DNA of 64,000 nucleotides from Rhizobiales bacterium NRL2 (GCA_001664005.1 CP016093.1:4021031-4085030), one strand, 5' to 3'. Positions 17,275 to 25,788 are shown, counted from the stretch's first letter. Program-made: numbers and translations. The notes: generated by a model from the letters alone, not told the origin.

Positions 17275-17870
17275 CTACGCCTTGGCCGACTTAAGCATAT
17301 TGTTGCGCTTCAGATCCTTAGAGTTTCGCCGAACGTAGGACTTATTCTCGGGATCGAAGTAATTGCGGTCCGGCTTGTAGTGCCCCCCGACGATGGTCAC
17401 CGACCAAGTGTCGTCGGTCAGCGCCGTAAAGCTGTGAATTTCCGAAGGAGGGGCAACCATCATCATATCGCCAGTCTCGAGCATGCGGTCGTCCAGCATC
17501 TCGAGATCCGCGAACCCCTCCTTGGTCCCGTCGTCCTTGCGCTCGAACAGAGCATGATTCAACTGGCCACTGTAGATGCCCATAGCCTCCCAGACGCCGT
17601 GGTCGTGGGGGGGACATATTTGCCCTTAGGCAAGTGGTCGAAGGAGATATAGATCTCACCATCATAATATAGATAGCGCGATTCATCTATATGGTTGCCT
17701 TCGCGCTTGACACCGATTTCGGTCAGATCGCTGGCAAGAACTTTAGCCAACGACTCCCGCAGCCCGTCCATCAGCTTCGGGCCGTCCATGCCTACCAACG
17801 CCTTTTGACGCCGAACTTCGTCCGCCAAATCGCGAACGACGTGACTTGAGTGCCGTACTGTGTCAGGCAT
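17275..17870 (-). pseudogene. Cysteine dioxygenase-like cupin, frameshifted at a G7/C7 tract
   Basis: Two overlapping readings make one cupin of about 199 residues. The first starts at 17870 (MPDTVRHSSHVVRDLADEVR) and runs to DHLPKGKYVPP; the second continues as HDHGVWEAMGIYSGQLNHALFE and finishes at 17275. Joined, they give PPHDHGVWEAMGIYSG, the metal-binding HxH cupin motif of thiol dioxygenases, and EIHSFTAL with the later His. The frame break lies at seven Gs on the plus strand (17607-17613); eight would restore one frame. It could be a sequencing error, a true null mutation or slippage. Thiol dioxygenases oxidise cysteine or 3-mercaptopropionate to the sulfinate; the substrate here is unknown. 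Confidence 0.75.
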
Positions 17871-17919
17871 TGACCTATCTCCTCGTTATCAACATCTAGA
17901 TTATCGTAGCATGCGGTAA

Positions 17920-17935
17920 TATGTACGGACAAATA
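17920..17935. promoter_or_regulatory. Operator-like motif shared with the TAXI-TRAP promoter
   Basis: TATGTACGGACAAATA lies about 50 bases upstream of the cupin start and 170 bases upstream of the GntR/UTRA gene. Its reverse complement, TATTTGTCCGTACATA, matches the site at 19113-19128 (TATTTGTCCGGACATA) at 15 of 16 positions. Both contain a TGTnCGnACA inverted repeat. The two copies flank the GntR gene and face the two arms of the cluster, as expected for its operators. Binding is inferred. Confidence 0.6.
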
Positions 17936-18105
17936 ATTTCTGGAGCCTCCGCACTTTATCCGCAACTTGATGATCGGAAGAACCTCACCGCCATGTCCGG
18001 CACGGACACTCCACGCAAGGTTAGGGAACTAATGCAAAACCGGCCATCAATTGGCATGCATGCCGGAACCACAGAGAAACAGGTCGAGCTGTCAGGTTTG
18101 GTAGG

Positions 18106-18885
18106 ATGACGTCCACTGGAAATCGCGCTCAACTACCGCTAGACGATAATGTGGGATCTCCGCTCTACGCACGCCTGCGCGAAGATTTGCGCGCGTCGAT
18201 CGAGAAAGGCGAGTACGCGGTCGGCGACTACTTGCCGACCGAAGCGGAACTTTGCAGGACTTTCGGTGCGAGCCGGCATACGGTCCGCGAAGCGCTGCGC
18301 GGACTGGTTGAAGCCGGCATGATTGAACGCCGGCAGGGGGCGGGCAGCAAGGTAGTTCCGTTTTCCTTGGACAAGGTCCTCGTCCAATCCGTGGCCCATT
18401 CGTTCGCCGAGATCTGGGAAACGGCGAAGGCCACCCGGCTCACGGTTGGCAGCTCAGAGATCGCCGCGCTGGATGACGCTGAAAGCGATCTGATGGGGGT
18501 GCCGGTTGGAAGCCGCTGGCTTCGAATCGAGGCCGAGCGACGTACACTCGAGGGCAACCGGCTGATCAACACTATGGTCATATATGCCCACGCGCGTTTC
18601 AATCACATACTCAAGGATTTGGGTAACATCCAGATGCCACTGTTCGCGATTGTCGAAAGCCATTCCGGCGAACGCGTCGAGGAGGCGATCGTGGAAATCT
18701 CGACCTGTTATCTGACGAAACCAGAGGCTGAACGTCTCCATCAAGATGAAGGATCAGCGGCGCTCAAGATCGTGAGGCGGTACTTAGACGTCAGCGGCAG
18801 CACGATGTTAGTTGGTGTCAATTACCACCCGGCCGAAACCTTCACATACAAGATAAAGATGGAGCGCAAGCCTGATCGATCCTGA
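18106..18885 (+). CDS. GntR-family transcriptional regulator with UTRA domain
   Basis: A 259-residue regulator. Residues 15-90 form the GntR winged helix (PLYARLREDLRASIEKGEYA, then TEAELCRTFGASRHTVREAL and VEAGMIERRQGAGSKV). From about 110 on, a UTRA effector domain is recognisable (GSRWLRIEAERRTLEG, FAIVESHSGERVEEAIVEIS, AALKIVRRYLDVSG), the HutC type. The ATG at 18106 overlaps the stop of a 62-codon upstream reading by ATGA; that reading (from 17921) is probably not a gene. The regulator lies between the divergent cupin-SDR-FAH genes and the TAXI-TRAP genes and probably controls both through the motifs at 17920-17935 and 19113-19128. Confidence 0.92.
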   Translation: MTSTGNRAQLPLDDNVGSPLYARLREDLRASIEKGEYAVGDYLPTEAELCRTFGASRHTVREALRGLVEAGMIERRQGAGSKVVPFSLDKVLVQSVAHSFAEIWETAKATRLTVGSSEIAALDDAESDLMGVPVGSRWLRIEAERRTLEGNRLINTMVIYAHARFNHILKDLGNIQMPLFAIVESHSGERVEEAIVEISTCYLTKPEAERLHQDEGSAALKIVRRYLDVSGSTMLVGVNYHPAETFTYKIKMERKPDRS

Positions 18886-19089
18886 CGCCGGCCCCTTGTC
18901 CCTTCCCGGGGAGCCAGTGTCCAGTGTCGGGGGGTCACCGCGGGCCAGCACGGCTTTCCGGAACGGGCGCATGGGTTGCCATGCAAACGAAGCTCGACAG
19001 GAAGGTCTTTCGACACGCCGAAGGCGGCGCAATATTCTGCTGAAAAATCGTAGTTTTGCGATAGACCCCGCCCGAGCCGACCTGACAAA

Positions 19090-19128
19090 TTGACAAAAAT
19101 ACTGCATCGTGATATTTGTCCGGACATA
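19090..19128 (+). promoter_or_regulatory. Promoter with overlapping operator for the TAXI-TRAP operon
   Basis: TTGACA at 19090-19095 is followed 17 bases later by a weak -10-like TATTTG at 19113-19118, which is also the first part of the operator-like motif TATTTGTCCGGACATA (19113-19128, core TGTCCGGACA perfectly palindromic). The binding protein start is at 19153, so the leader would be very short. The design parallels the promoter at 2140-2168. The -35 is clear; the -10 is poor. Confidence 0.55.
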
Positions 19129-19152
19129 CATAAAGAACAGGGGGGAGCTAAA

Positions 19153-20184
19153 ATGAGCGGGCAATATCTTAGGATAAAAATTGGGCGAATGGTCGTCTTC
19201 GCGACCGTTTTGGTTGGCGCATCAATCACTGCGTCCTACGCAAGCGCGAATGATATCATCCGGTGGGGATCATCTGTCGTCGGCGCCGGATCGCAGGCAA
19301 CCATTGCGGCTATGGCTTCAGTCATCACTGCGAACACTGACCTGACCGTGCTGGAACAGGTCACGGGCGGCCCCGCGGAAAACATGCGGCTGTTGCCACG
19401 CGGCGAAATCGATGTAGGCCAGCTATCATCCGACGTCGCCTACCACGGCTATCGGGGCGAAGCCAACTACGCGAGCCAAGGCAAGTCGGATCTCATGGGG
19501 CTATTCACGCTCTACCCGGCCGGTTTGACCTTCATGACGGCGAAGAATTCCGGGCTGACACATATCGATCAGCTCAAGGGCAAGCGTATCGCCGTTGGCC
19601 CTGCCGGTTCCGCAGGGCCCCGGATCGTGGAGGCCTGGCTCAAAGCCTATGGGATTGCCGAGGGATCAGACCTGGTGGCCATCGGATATAGCGAGGGCGC
19701 GGACGCTCTTCGCAGCGGCACGGTGGATGCCGCCTTCATCGTGACCACCGGCAAAGGCCCGGCGGGCTTCACAAACAAACTCGATCTTTCGATGGACGCG
19801 GTGCCCGTCGAGTGGAGCTTCGATGGTCCTGGGTATGCCAATCTCCAGAAGAACTCGCCCGAGTTTGACGTGACAGCGACAATCGAGAAGGGTTGGCTGA
19901 AGCACCTTGATCGGGATATTCGAGTGCCGGCAACGTACTCCGCAGAATATGCGACAGGCCGCCTCTCGGAAGACAGCGCTTACAGGCTGGTGAAGGCCGT
20001 CTGGGAGCTGCGCGAAGAGATCAAGAGGCACGTCGCCAATGCCAAGTGGTACGCTGCCGATCCGGCGCGTCTCCTGCAGGGTCTGGCCCCCGCGGTTCCG
20101 GTCCATCCCGGTGCGGTTCGTTTCTACAAGGAAATCGGAGTCTGGGATCCCGAAGTCTACACCGTGGGTGTAATCCGCGAGTAG
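19153..20184 (+). CDS. TAXI-family TRAP transporter solute-binding protein
   Basis: A 343-residue periplasmic receptor of the TAXI type. The N-terminal segment (RMVVFATVLVGASITASYAS followed by AND) is a Sec signal peptide. The mature chain has the family pieces IRWGSSVVGAGSQATIAAMASVI, LEQVTGGPAENMRLLPRGEIDVG, and LKGKRIAVGPAGSAGPRIVEAWL. SGTVDAAFIVTTGKGPAG and the C-terminal HPGAVRFYKEIGVW are also typical. GGGGGAG precedes the ATG at 19153, which is preferred over the in-frame ATG at 19090 inside the promoter. It would hand its ligand to the fused permease encoded downstream. Ligand unknown; TAXI receptors often take acidic molecules. Confidence 0.92.
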   Translation: MSGQYLRIKIGRMVVFATVLVGASITASYASANDIIRWGSSVVGAGSQATIAAMASVITANTDLTVLEQVTGGPAENMRLLPRGEIDVGQLSSDVAYHGYRGEANYASQGKSDLMGLFTLYPAGLTFMTAKNSGLTHIDQLKGKRIAVGPAGSAGPRIVEAWLKAYGIAEGSDLVAIGYSEGADALRSGTVDAAFIVTTGKGPAGFTNKLDLSMDAVPVEWSFDGPGYANLQKNSPEFDVTATIEKGWLKHLDRDIRVPATYSAEYATGRLSEDSAYRLVKAVWELREEIKRHVANAKWYAADPARLLQGLAPAVPVHPGAVRFYKEIGVWDPEVYTVGVIRE

Positions 20185-20209
20185 CATTCTCCCGCTCTCA
20201 TTTGGATGG

Positions 20210-20246
20210 ACGTTACGCAGGCGCGCTCGGTGCGCCTGCGTAACGT
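20210..20246 (+). promoter_or_regulatory. Strong intra-operon hairpin between TAXI receptor and permease genes
   Basis: ACGTTACGCAGGCGC (20210-20224) and GCGCCTGCGTAACGT (20232-20246) form a perfect 15-base-pair stem with a 7-base loop. No T run follows, so it is not a standard intrinsic terminator. It lies 26 bases after the receptor stop and 54 before the permease start. A likely role is protecting the receptor mRNA 3' end or lowering permease expression, as is common between binding-protein and permease genes. Structure is read directly; function is inferred. Confidence 0.7.
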
Positions 20247-20299
20247 AGTTCCGAAGAGGATAACACGCGTGAGAGCCGGCAGGTAGATTTGGGATCGCG

Positions 20300-22252
20300 A
20301 TGTTTTCGAAGAGCCGAATTTTCAATGCGATGGTCGTCGCGCTGTCCGTTGCGATGGTGGTCTATCAGGTCTGGTATGTATTTCGCCCCACCATTTCACC
20401 CGTCGAAGCCGGCAACATACATCTGGGCTTCGGCCTAACCCTGGTTTTCCTCTACGCCTTGCGCCGCGCCGCGGGTTGGTTGGAAGCGTCGCTGATCGTC
20501 GTCTTCATTGTCGCCGGACTAGCGGTCACTGCCTATGTCGGCATCAATTACGAAGCGCTCATTGATCGAATGGGCGCGTCCACCAAGCTTGATTTCTATG
20601 TCGGAATCGTTCTCATCATCGTCGTGCTGGAAGGTGCCCGCAGGGCCTTTGGCTGGGCGATCCCGATATTCGCATTGATAATCTTGGCCTATGCTTACTG
20701 GGGCCCACATATGCCCGGGCTCCTGATGCACGGTGGCTTCTCCGTGACCCGTCTGGTCGGCAACATGACCACTTATCTCACCGGAGTTTACGGTTCCGTC
20801 CTTGCCACATCGACCTCGTTGATCGCCATTTTCATGATTTTCGGCGGCATACTCAATGCCTGTTACGCTAGCGATTTTTTCGTAAAGCTGGCGTTGCGTC
20901 TAACCCAAGGCACCCGCGCCGGTCCCGCACTTGCTGCTGTGAGCGCCAGCGCATTGTTCGGGTCGATCAGCGGTTCGCCGGTGGCCAATGCGACCACAAC
21001 CGGCATATTCACCATTCCGCTGATGCGGCGACATGGCTTCTCCGGCTCGTTCGCCGGCGCCACAGAGGCCGTCGCGTCGACCGGCGGCACCCTGATGCCG
21101 CCGATCATGGGCGTGGCGGCCTTCCTAATGGCGTCGATCACGGGAATTCCCTACATCGAGATCGCAGCGCATGCGCTGGTTCCATCTATCATCTACTTCG
21201 CGGCGGTCACAATCGCGGTGTATATTCAGGCGCGAAAGGCAAACCTGAAACACTCGCGCATCGAGATCGCCGCCGAACGGCGTTGGACAATGATACTCGA
21301 GGCCGTGACCTTCTTCGTTCCCTTCGGTCTGATCGTGTTCCTCATGATCGCCCGCTATCCTGTAACCATGGCGGCCCTGGTCGGCACCTCGGCACTGATC
21401 TTCCTCGTGATCTTGCGCGAAGCTCTTTACTGGCTACTACCAATCCCTCCGCCGACTCTATTGGGCGCGACGCAGCGAAATACAAGCCCAAACGAAGTGC
21501 GCGCCCGGCGCGAAGGCATAATTGGCCAGATGCTGAACGGCGCCGCTGACGGTGCCATCAACGCGGCACGCATCGGTGTGGTCTGCGCGACGCTCGGCAT
21601 GGTCATTCATGCCTTCACGATGACCGGGATGGCCGGGCGCCTTGTTCACAACATGTCAGCGCTCGCCGGGGATAATCTATTGCTGACGCTTTTTGTGGTG
21701 GCCGCCGTCTCCTTGCTGTTCGGCCTCGGTGTGCCGACCGTCGGCTCTTACGTGATCGTTGCGGTGCTCGCTGCGCCGCTGCTGACCATCTTGGGCGTCG
21801 AATTGCTCTCGGCCCACATGTTCGTTCTCTACTTCACTATGATGTCCGGCCTAACGCCGCCTGTTGGCACGACCGTTGTCGTGACAGCACAAATTGCGGC
21901 GGCCAATTACTGGAAGACCGCTCTAAAGAGCATTACAATGGCGATGCCGGGCTTCGTTGTTCCGTTTCTCTATGCCTACGAGCCAGCGCTACTGGGTTTC
22001 GGGAACATGACCGAAATTGTCTGGACTTCGCTTTCGGTCATAATCGGAGTTTTCGCTTTCACGGCCTGTATCGAGAACTTCACTGTCGCGCGCTGTAGTC
22101 TCCTTGAACGGGTGGTGTTACTTTTTGCCACGGCGCCGTTGCTACTTGCCGGTGTGATCGGCTTCTGGGCTGCGGTAGTTGGCGCGTGTATTGTCGCCCT
22201 GCTCCTGTTGATGCAGCAACGCCGCCTGCGTTTGCAACAGGCTAACGTATAG
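20300..22252 (+). CDS. TRAP transporter permease, fused 4TM/12TM (TAXI-associated)
   Basis: A 650-residue integral membrane protein combining the small and large TRAP permease subunits. The first four helices (about residues 10-110) replace DctQ. The DctM-like part has SASALFGSISGSPVANATTTG, a glycine-rich STGGTLMPPIMGVAAFLMASI, GLGVPTVGSYVIVAVLAAPLL and SGLTPPVGTTVVV, all classical. A C-terminal extension adds more hydrophobic segments before LLLMQQRRLRLQQANV. It forms a two-gene operon with the TAXI receptor. A basic loop near residues 310-330 splits the two halves. It is the last gene before the IS3 insertion, which begins about 17 bases after its stop, and it appears intact. Confidence 0.93.
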   Translation: MFSKSRIFNAMVVALSVAMVVYQVWYVFRPTISPVEAGNIHLGFGLTLVFLYALRRAAGWLEASLIVVFIVAGLAVTAYVGINYEALIDRMGASTKLDFYVGIVLIIVVLEGARRAFGWAIPIFALIILAYAYWGPHMPGLLMHGGFSVTRLVGNMTTYLTGVYGSVLATSTSLIAIFMIFGGILNACYASDFFVKLALRLTQGTRAGPALAAVSASALFGSISGSPVANATTTGIFTIPLMRRHGFSGSFAGATEAVASTGGTLMPPIMGVAAFLMASITGIPYIEIAAHALVPSIIYFAAVTIAVYIQARKANLKHSRIEIAAERRWTMILEAVTFFVPFGLIVFLMIARYPVTMAALVGTSALIFLVILREALYWLLPIPPPTLLGATQRNTSPNEVRARREGIIGQMLNGAADGAINAARIGVVCATLGMVIHAFTMTGMAGRLVHNMSALAGDNLLLTLFVVAAVSLLFGLGVPTVGSYVIVAVLAAPLLTILGVELLSAHMFVLYFTMMSGLTPPVGTTVVVTAQIAAANYWKTALKSITMAMPGFVVPFLYAYEPALLGFGNMTEIVWTSLSVIIGVFAFTACIENFTVARCSLLERVVLLFATAPLLLAGVIGFWAAVVGACIVALLLLMQQRRLRLQQANV

Positions 22253-22368
22253 TGGATAAAATCTAAGATTGAACCGCGCCGGTTGATCTACTCCCCTTCG
22301 GTTGGACAGGTTTGACCAGGATTTAAGCTACAGTCGGTGCCGGCCGATCGGGTTTTCCATCACTTCCG

Positions 22369-23235
22369 TCACGCTACCATGGCTGCCGGCTGGAGGTCCG
22401 GGCGGGAGCTCGGGCCGGAGGCCGACAGCGCATTTCGATATACCGAAGCCGGGGTCGCCCCGCCATGGGCGGTGTGCGGTCGTCGGTGGTTGTAGAAGCT
22501 GATCCAGGCTTCGATGCCCCGGCGCGCATCGCTGCCGCCGGCGAAGGCGTGCAGATAGACGCACTCGTACTTCAGCGACCGCCAGAGGCGCTCGATGAAG
22601 ATGTTGTCGAGGCAGCGTCCGCGCCCGTCCATCGAGATGCGCACACCGAAGTCCTTCAGGCGCTGCGTCCAGGCCCAGGCCGTGAACTGGCTCCCCTGAT
22701 CGGTATTGAAGATCTCCGGTGGCCCGTGGCGTTCCAGCGCTTCCTCCAGGGCATCAATGCAGAACTGCGCCTCCATGGTGTTCGACAGCCGCCATGCCAG
22801 CACCTTGCGGCTCGACCAGTCCATGATGGCGACGAGATAGAGGAAGCCCTTTGCCAACGGCACGTAGGTGATGTCGGCGCACCAGACCTGGTTCGGCCGG
22901 TCGATCATCATCCCGCGCAGCAGATAGGGGTAAAGCCGATGGCCTTTGGCGGGGATCGTCGTCCGTGGCCGGCGATAGATCGGCGTCAGACCCATCAGGC
23001 GCATCAGCCGGCGCACCCGCTTCACGTTCACAAGGCGCCCCGTGGCACGGAGATGCCAGGTCATCTGCCGGGCGCCGTAGAACGGGGCCTCCAGGAACTG
23101 GCGGTCGATCTCCGCCATCAGCGCCAGGTTCTCGGCGCTCTCGCCCCTGGGTACGTGGTAGTAGGTTGAACGGCTGATCGACGCCAGCCGGCATTGCCGG
23201 ACAATCGACAGCTTCGGGTGGTCGGGCTGGATCAT
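22369..23235 (-). CDS. IS3-family transposase OrfB (DDE catalytic part)
   Basis: The catalytic half of the transposase, about 288 residues from the ATG at 23233-23235. It carries an rve integrase core with the DDE triad: Asp in [15 protein letters not shown], Asp in [14 protein letters not shown], and Glu in [14 protein letters not shown]. An HTH_21-like region ([12 protein letters not shown]... type, here [19 protein letters not shown]) precedes it. The C-terminus has the normal [20 protein letters not shown]. The same frame stays open upstream through the slippery site, so the functional product is probably an OrfAB fusion made by -1 frameshifting. OrfB alone could also initiate by the ATGA overlap with the OrfA stop. 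Confidence 0.9.
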   Translation of the reverse strand: MIQPDHPKLSIVRQCRLASISRSTYYHVPRGESAENLALMAEIDRQFLEAPFYGARQMTWHLRATGRLVNVKRVRRLMRLMGLTPIYRRPRTTIPAKGHRLYPYLLRGMMIDRPNQVWCADITYVPLAKGFLYLVAIMDWSSRKVLAWRLSNTMEAQFCIDALEEALERHGPPEIFNTDQGSQFTAWAWTQRLKDFGVRISMDGRGRCLDNIFIERLWRSLKYECVYLHAFAGGSDARRGIEAWISFYNHRRPHTAHGGATPASVYRNALSASGPSSRPDLQPAAMVA

Positions 23236-23540
23236 CGCCTTCCGCTCCTGCCGGGAAGCCGACGCAGCCCGTCGGCTAAAAAATCCCGTTCCACCGTCAG
23301 CTCGCCGATCTTGGCGTGCAGGTCCTTGATCCGTGCCGCGTCCGCCTCCGGGTCGGACGTCGCACGACCGCGCTGGAACAGCTCCGAAGCACCCTCCAGC
23401 AGCGCCTTCTTCCATTGATGGATCATCGTCGGGTGGACACCGAACCTGCTCGCCAGTTCCGAGACCGTTTGTTCGCCCTTCAGGGCCTCCAGCGCCACCC
23501 GCGCCTTGAACTCGGGCTTGTGCTGCTTCCGTTTCGTCAT
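23232..23540 (-). CDS. IS3-family transposase OrfA
   Basis: A 102-residue DNA-binding protein starting [20 protein letters not shown]. The helix-turn-helix is [30 protein letters not shown] leucine-rich coiled region follows ([25 protein letters not shown]) and gives the multimerisation segment typical of OrfA. The slippery heptamer lies within the ERDFLADGL codons. Its stop overlaps the first codon of OrfB (ATGA). Alone OrfA usually acts as an inhibitor or targeting factor; after a -1 shift it becomes the N-terminus of the active OrfAB transposase. Confidence 0.9.
   Translation of the reverse strand: MTKRKQHKPEFKARVALEALKGEQTVSELASRFGVHPTMIHQWKKALLEGASELFQRGRATSDPEADAARIKDLHAKIGELTVERDFLADGLRRLPGRSGRR
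23277..23283 (-). other. Programmed -1 frameshift slippery heptamer TTTTTTA
   Basis: On the minus strand the reading GAT TTT TTA in OrfA can slip to TTT TTT A, entering the OrfB frame. The joined sequence runs from OrfA ...VERD to [11 protein letters not shown] and on through QERKAMIQ, continuing into OrfB with no stop. This is the standard IS3-family mechanism for making OrfAB. The heptamer position is read directly; slippage is inferred from the family. Confidence 0.7.
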
Positions 23541-23727
23541 CGCTGATCTCCTCGTCTCGAGGATCAGCAGACACCGCCACCGTAGCCTACGTCACTGTCC
23601 GATTTACGGGGCACAGCTCAGTCCAAAGAGCTACCGCTCACTTACGCTACTCTCCGCCTGCGATTGCCCAGGTCACCAGGAAAGATTAGGCTCGGCCCGT
23701 GAGGCAGGGGAACCATCCGGTGGCAAA

Positions 23728-25788
23728 ATGGCGATAAATGAGGATGCGCTAAACGCGTTTTTTCAGACGCATCCCAAGCAGAAGGCGGCTGCTGCTGCGC
23801 TGGACGAAGCGTTCGATGTAACATACGGCGCCTACCAGTTCGGACAGGCGTTCTGGCTTTGCAAGCCGAAACCATTTGCAGCTGAGAGGTTTGGACTTCA
23901 GCGCGAGGTTATCGCGGTGTATTCGCCGCATGCGCGGGCCGACGCACGGCTGCTGACGGCGCTTGAGAATATATCTCGGGCGCCAGAGTTTCGCCATCGG
24001 GTGGAGAACGTCGTCGCGCTGGTGATCTACGAAGGTGATGAGGAGCCAATCGAGGGCTTGGTGGCCCAGAGCAAAGAATGGGTGATTGTTCCCCTTTCGG
24101 CGGAGGAACTGGAAAACAGAGGCAAGCGGACCTTCCTCATACGATTGAAGATGGCCGCAACGATCGGCCGCTTCGATCTTTTCGGGATGTCTTCGCCGAT
24201 CAAGCATGACAAATACTTCTATGGGCGTGATGCGATTGTCCAGGAACTGGTGCAAAGGGCGCTAGTCCGTAAGGAGCAATCTGGGCTGTTCGGGCTACGC
24301 AAGACCGGAAAGACGTCCGTACTGTTTGCGATCCAGCGACGGCTTTCCGAAAAGGGTGCAATCGCTGAATATGTTGATTGTCAGAGTCCCGGTATTTACG
24401 GCAGTCGTTGGTGGGCAGTGCTAGAAGAACTCTCGCGGCGAATGCTAGAGTCTGCAGCGAAAAGCGGGTGTCCAGCTCCTTCAGAACTCTCGTTCGATAC
24501 GGCTGGCGCGGCGAACTCGTTCATTCGAGCGGTGAAGTGGATCCAAGATAGATCCACGGTAGGGCAGATCGTGCTCCTCCTAGATGAGGTCGAGTTCATT
24601 ACGCCGGGCATCGCCAACCATCTCGGCCAGCATTGGGACGGCGACCACCTGCCGCTGTGGCAGACGATCAGGTCTGCATCGCAGGAGACGAAGGGGTTTC
24701 TTACCTTCTGCGTAGCCGGGGTCAACCCGTCAAGCGTGGAGCAGTCGCACTTCAATCAGGTTCCGAATCCAATCTTCCAGTTGGCGGTTCCATTCTATCT
24801 CGATCCGCTGACCCGTCCCAGCGTGCGAGAGATGGTTCGGTCCATCGCGAAGTATTCCGGTGCTGTGCTCGAGGAGAACTGCTTCGATCTACTGACCTCA
24901 GAATACGGTGGGCATCCCTATTTGATCCGGCTGGCATGCAGCGAGGTGTTACGTTCACTTGACGAATTGCCGGTGGACAAAAAGGTGAAGATTTCGAAGT
25001 CTAGATTCGATGCGGTTCAGCACAATATTGCCATCCGACTAGCTCAGCCAATCAAGGACATCATGCTGTCGTTGGTGTGGTGGTATCCAGACGAATATGA
25101 GCTGCTGTGCCTTTTGGCGGAGGGCGACACGGCCTTCGTTCAAGATTTTCTAGCTTCGGAACCTGAGAAGGCCTCTCGGTTCGCGCGCTACGGCTTGCTG
25201 GAAGCTGACAACGGCTCTTTCGCGATCAAGGAACTCCGAACTTTCCTCGTGAAATCTGGACTGGAATATAAGAACGCGATTTCACCATTTACCCGTGGCG
25301 ATCTCCCCTTAGAATACTTGCCAGAAGAGCCGAATATCAACGACCTCGCCGCGCTTTTTGAGCGCAGGACAGAGGTCGAATATGCGCTGCGGAAGTTGCT
25401 GATAACTGTTCTGGAGTACCGTTTCGCGTTCGACGACGCAAAGGTAGCAAATGCGATCACCGGAGCGTTGCCGAAGCATAATGGAAACAGAGCTCAGCTC
25501 TTTGTCGGCAGATTACCAAAGGATGCCGTCAGTGAGCTTTACATGAGTGATATGAAGCCTGTTTTTGTCAAGAACTGGGATAATTTTTCTGCCTATTTTG
25601 GGCAAAAACCTGAAAGATTTGAGATGAATCTCGACACGATTAATATCGCTCGACGGTATGAGGCGCATACAAAGCCGGTCAGCTCAAAAGATCTTGAGGC
25701 ATTTCAGAACAGCTATTTGTGGCTAAAAATACGGCTTCAAAAGATACCAGGGCTAATTCCGGAGGCTGCGGTGGCCAAGCCTTCCTAG
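23728..25788 (+). CDS. STAND-like AAA ATPase with N-terminal REase-like domain
   Basis: A 686-residue protein. Residues 1-160 form an alpha/beta domain (REVIAVYSPHARADARLLTA, VENVVALVIYEGDEEP) that may be a restriction-endonuclease-like or sensor fold. YFYGRDAIVQELVQRALVRK leads into Walker A FGLRKTGKTSVLF at about 188-200 and Walker B IVLLLDEVEFIT at about 281-292, followed by an arginine-rich sensor region (LTRPSVREMVRSIAKYSG) and a winged-helix stretch. This is the layout of nSTAND NTPases. The ATG at 23728 is chosen because the frame upstream runs back through the IS3 end. The C-terminus ends exactly where IS5-like sequence starts, so it may be truncated. A defence role is plausible but unproven. 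Confidence 0.7.
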   Translation: MAINEDALNAFFQTHPKQKAAAAALDEAFDVTYGAYQFGQAFWLCKPKPFAAERFGLQREVIAVYSPHARADARLLTALENISRAPEFRHRVENVVALVIYEGDEEPIEGLVAQSKEWVIVPLSAEELENRGKRTFLIRLKMAATIGRFDLFGMSSPIKHDKYFYGRDAIVQELVQRALVRKEQSGLFGLRKTGKTSVLFAIQRRLSEKGAIAEYVDCQSPGIYGSRWWAVLEELSRRMLESAAKSGCPAPSELSFDTAGAANSFIRAVKWIQDRSTVGQIVLLLDEVEFITPGIANHLGQHWDGDHLPLWQTIRSASQETKGFLTFCVAGVNPSSVEQSHFNQVPNPIFQLAVPFYLDPLTRPSVREMVRSIAKYSGAVLEENCFDLLTSEYGGHPYLIRLACSEVLRSLDELPVDKKVKISKSRFDAVQHNIAIRLAQPIKDIMLSLVWWYPDEYELLCLLAEGDTAFVQDFLASEPEKASRFARYGLLEADNGSFAIKELRTFLVKSGLEYKNAISPFTRGDLPLEYLPEEPNINDLAALFERRTEVEYALRKLLITVLEYRFAFDDAKVANAITGALPKHNGNRAQLFVGRLPKDAVSELYMSDMKPVFVKNWDNFSAYFGQKPERFEMNLDTINIARRYEAHTKPVSSKDLEAFQNSYLWLKIRLQKIPGLIPEAAVAKPS

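Larger units (their letters stand above)
22270..23620 (-). mobile_element. IS3-family insertion sequence
   Basis: A 1351-base element with OrfA and OrfB on the minus strand and imperfect terminal inverted repeats. One end reads TGAACCGCGCCGGTT from 22270; the other, read inward on the minus strand from 23620, is TGAGCTGTGCCCCGT. They agree at 11 of 15 positions. Both begin with TGA, as usual for the family. A T6A slippery tract lies in the OrfA/OrfB overlap. No clear 3-4-base target duplication is seen at the flanks, so the ends may be slightly off, or rearrangement followed insertion. Both reading frames look complete, so the element may be active. Confidence 0.8.

Noticed and set aside
17921-18109. 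62-codon reading upstream of the GntR/UTRA gene, overlapping it by ATGA
   Set aside because: The overlap looks like coupling, but its first codons fall inside the operator-like motif, no ribosome site precedes it, and the sequence has no recognisable feature.
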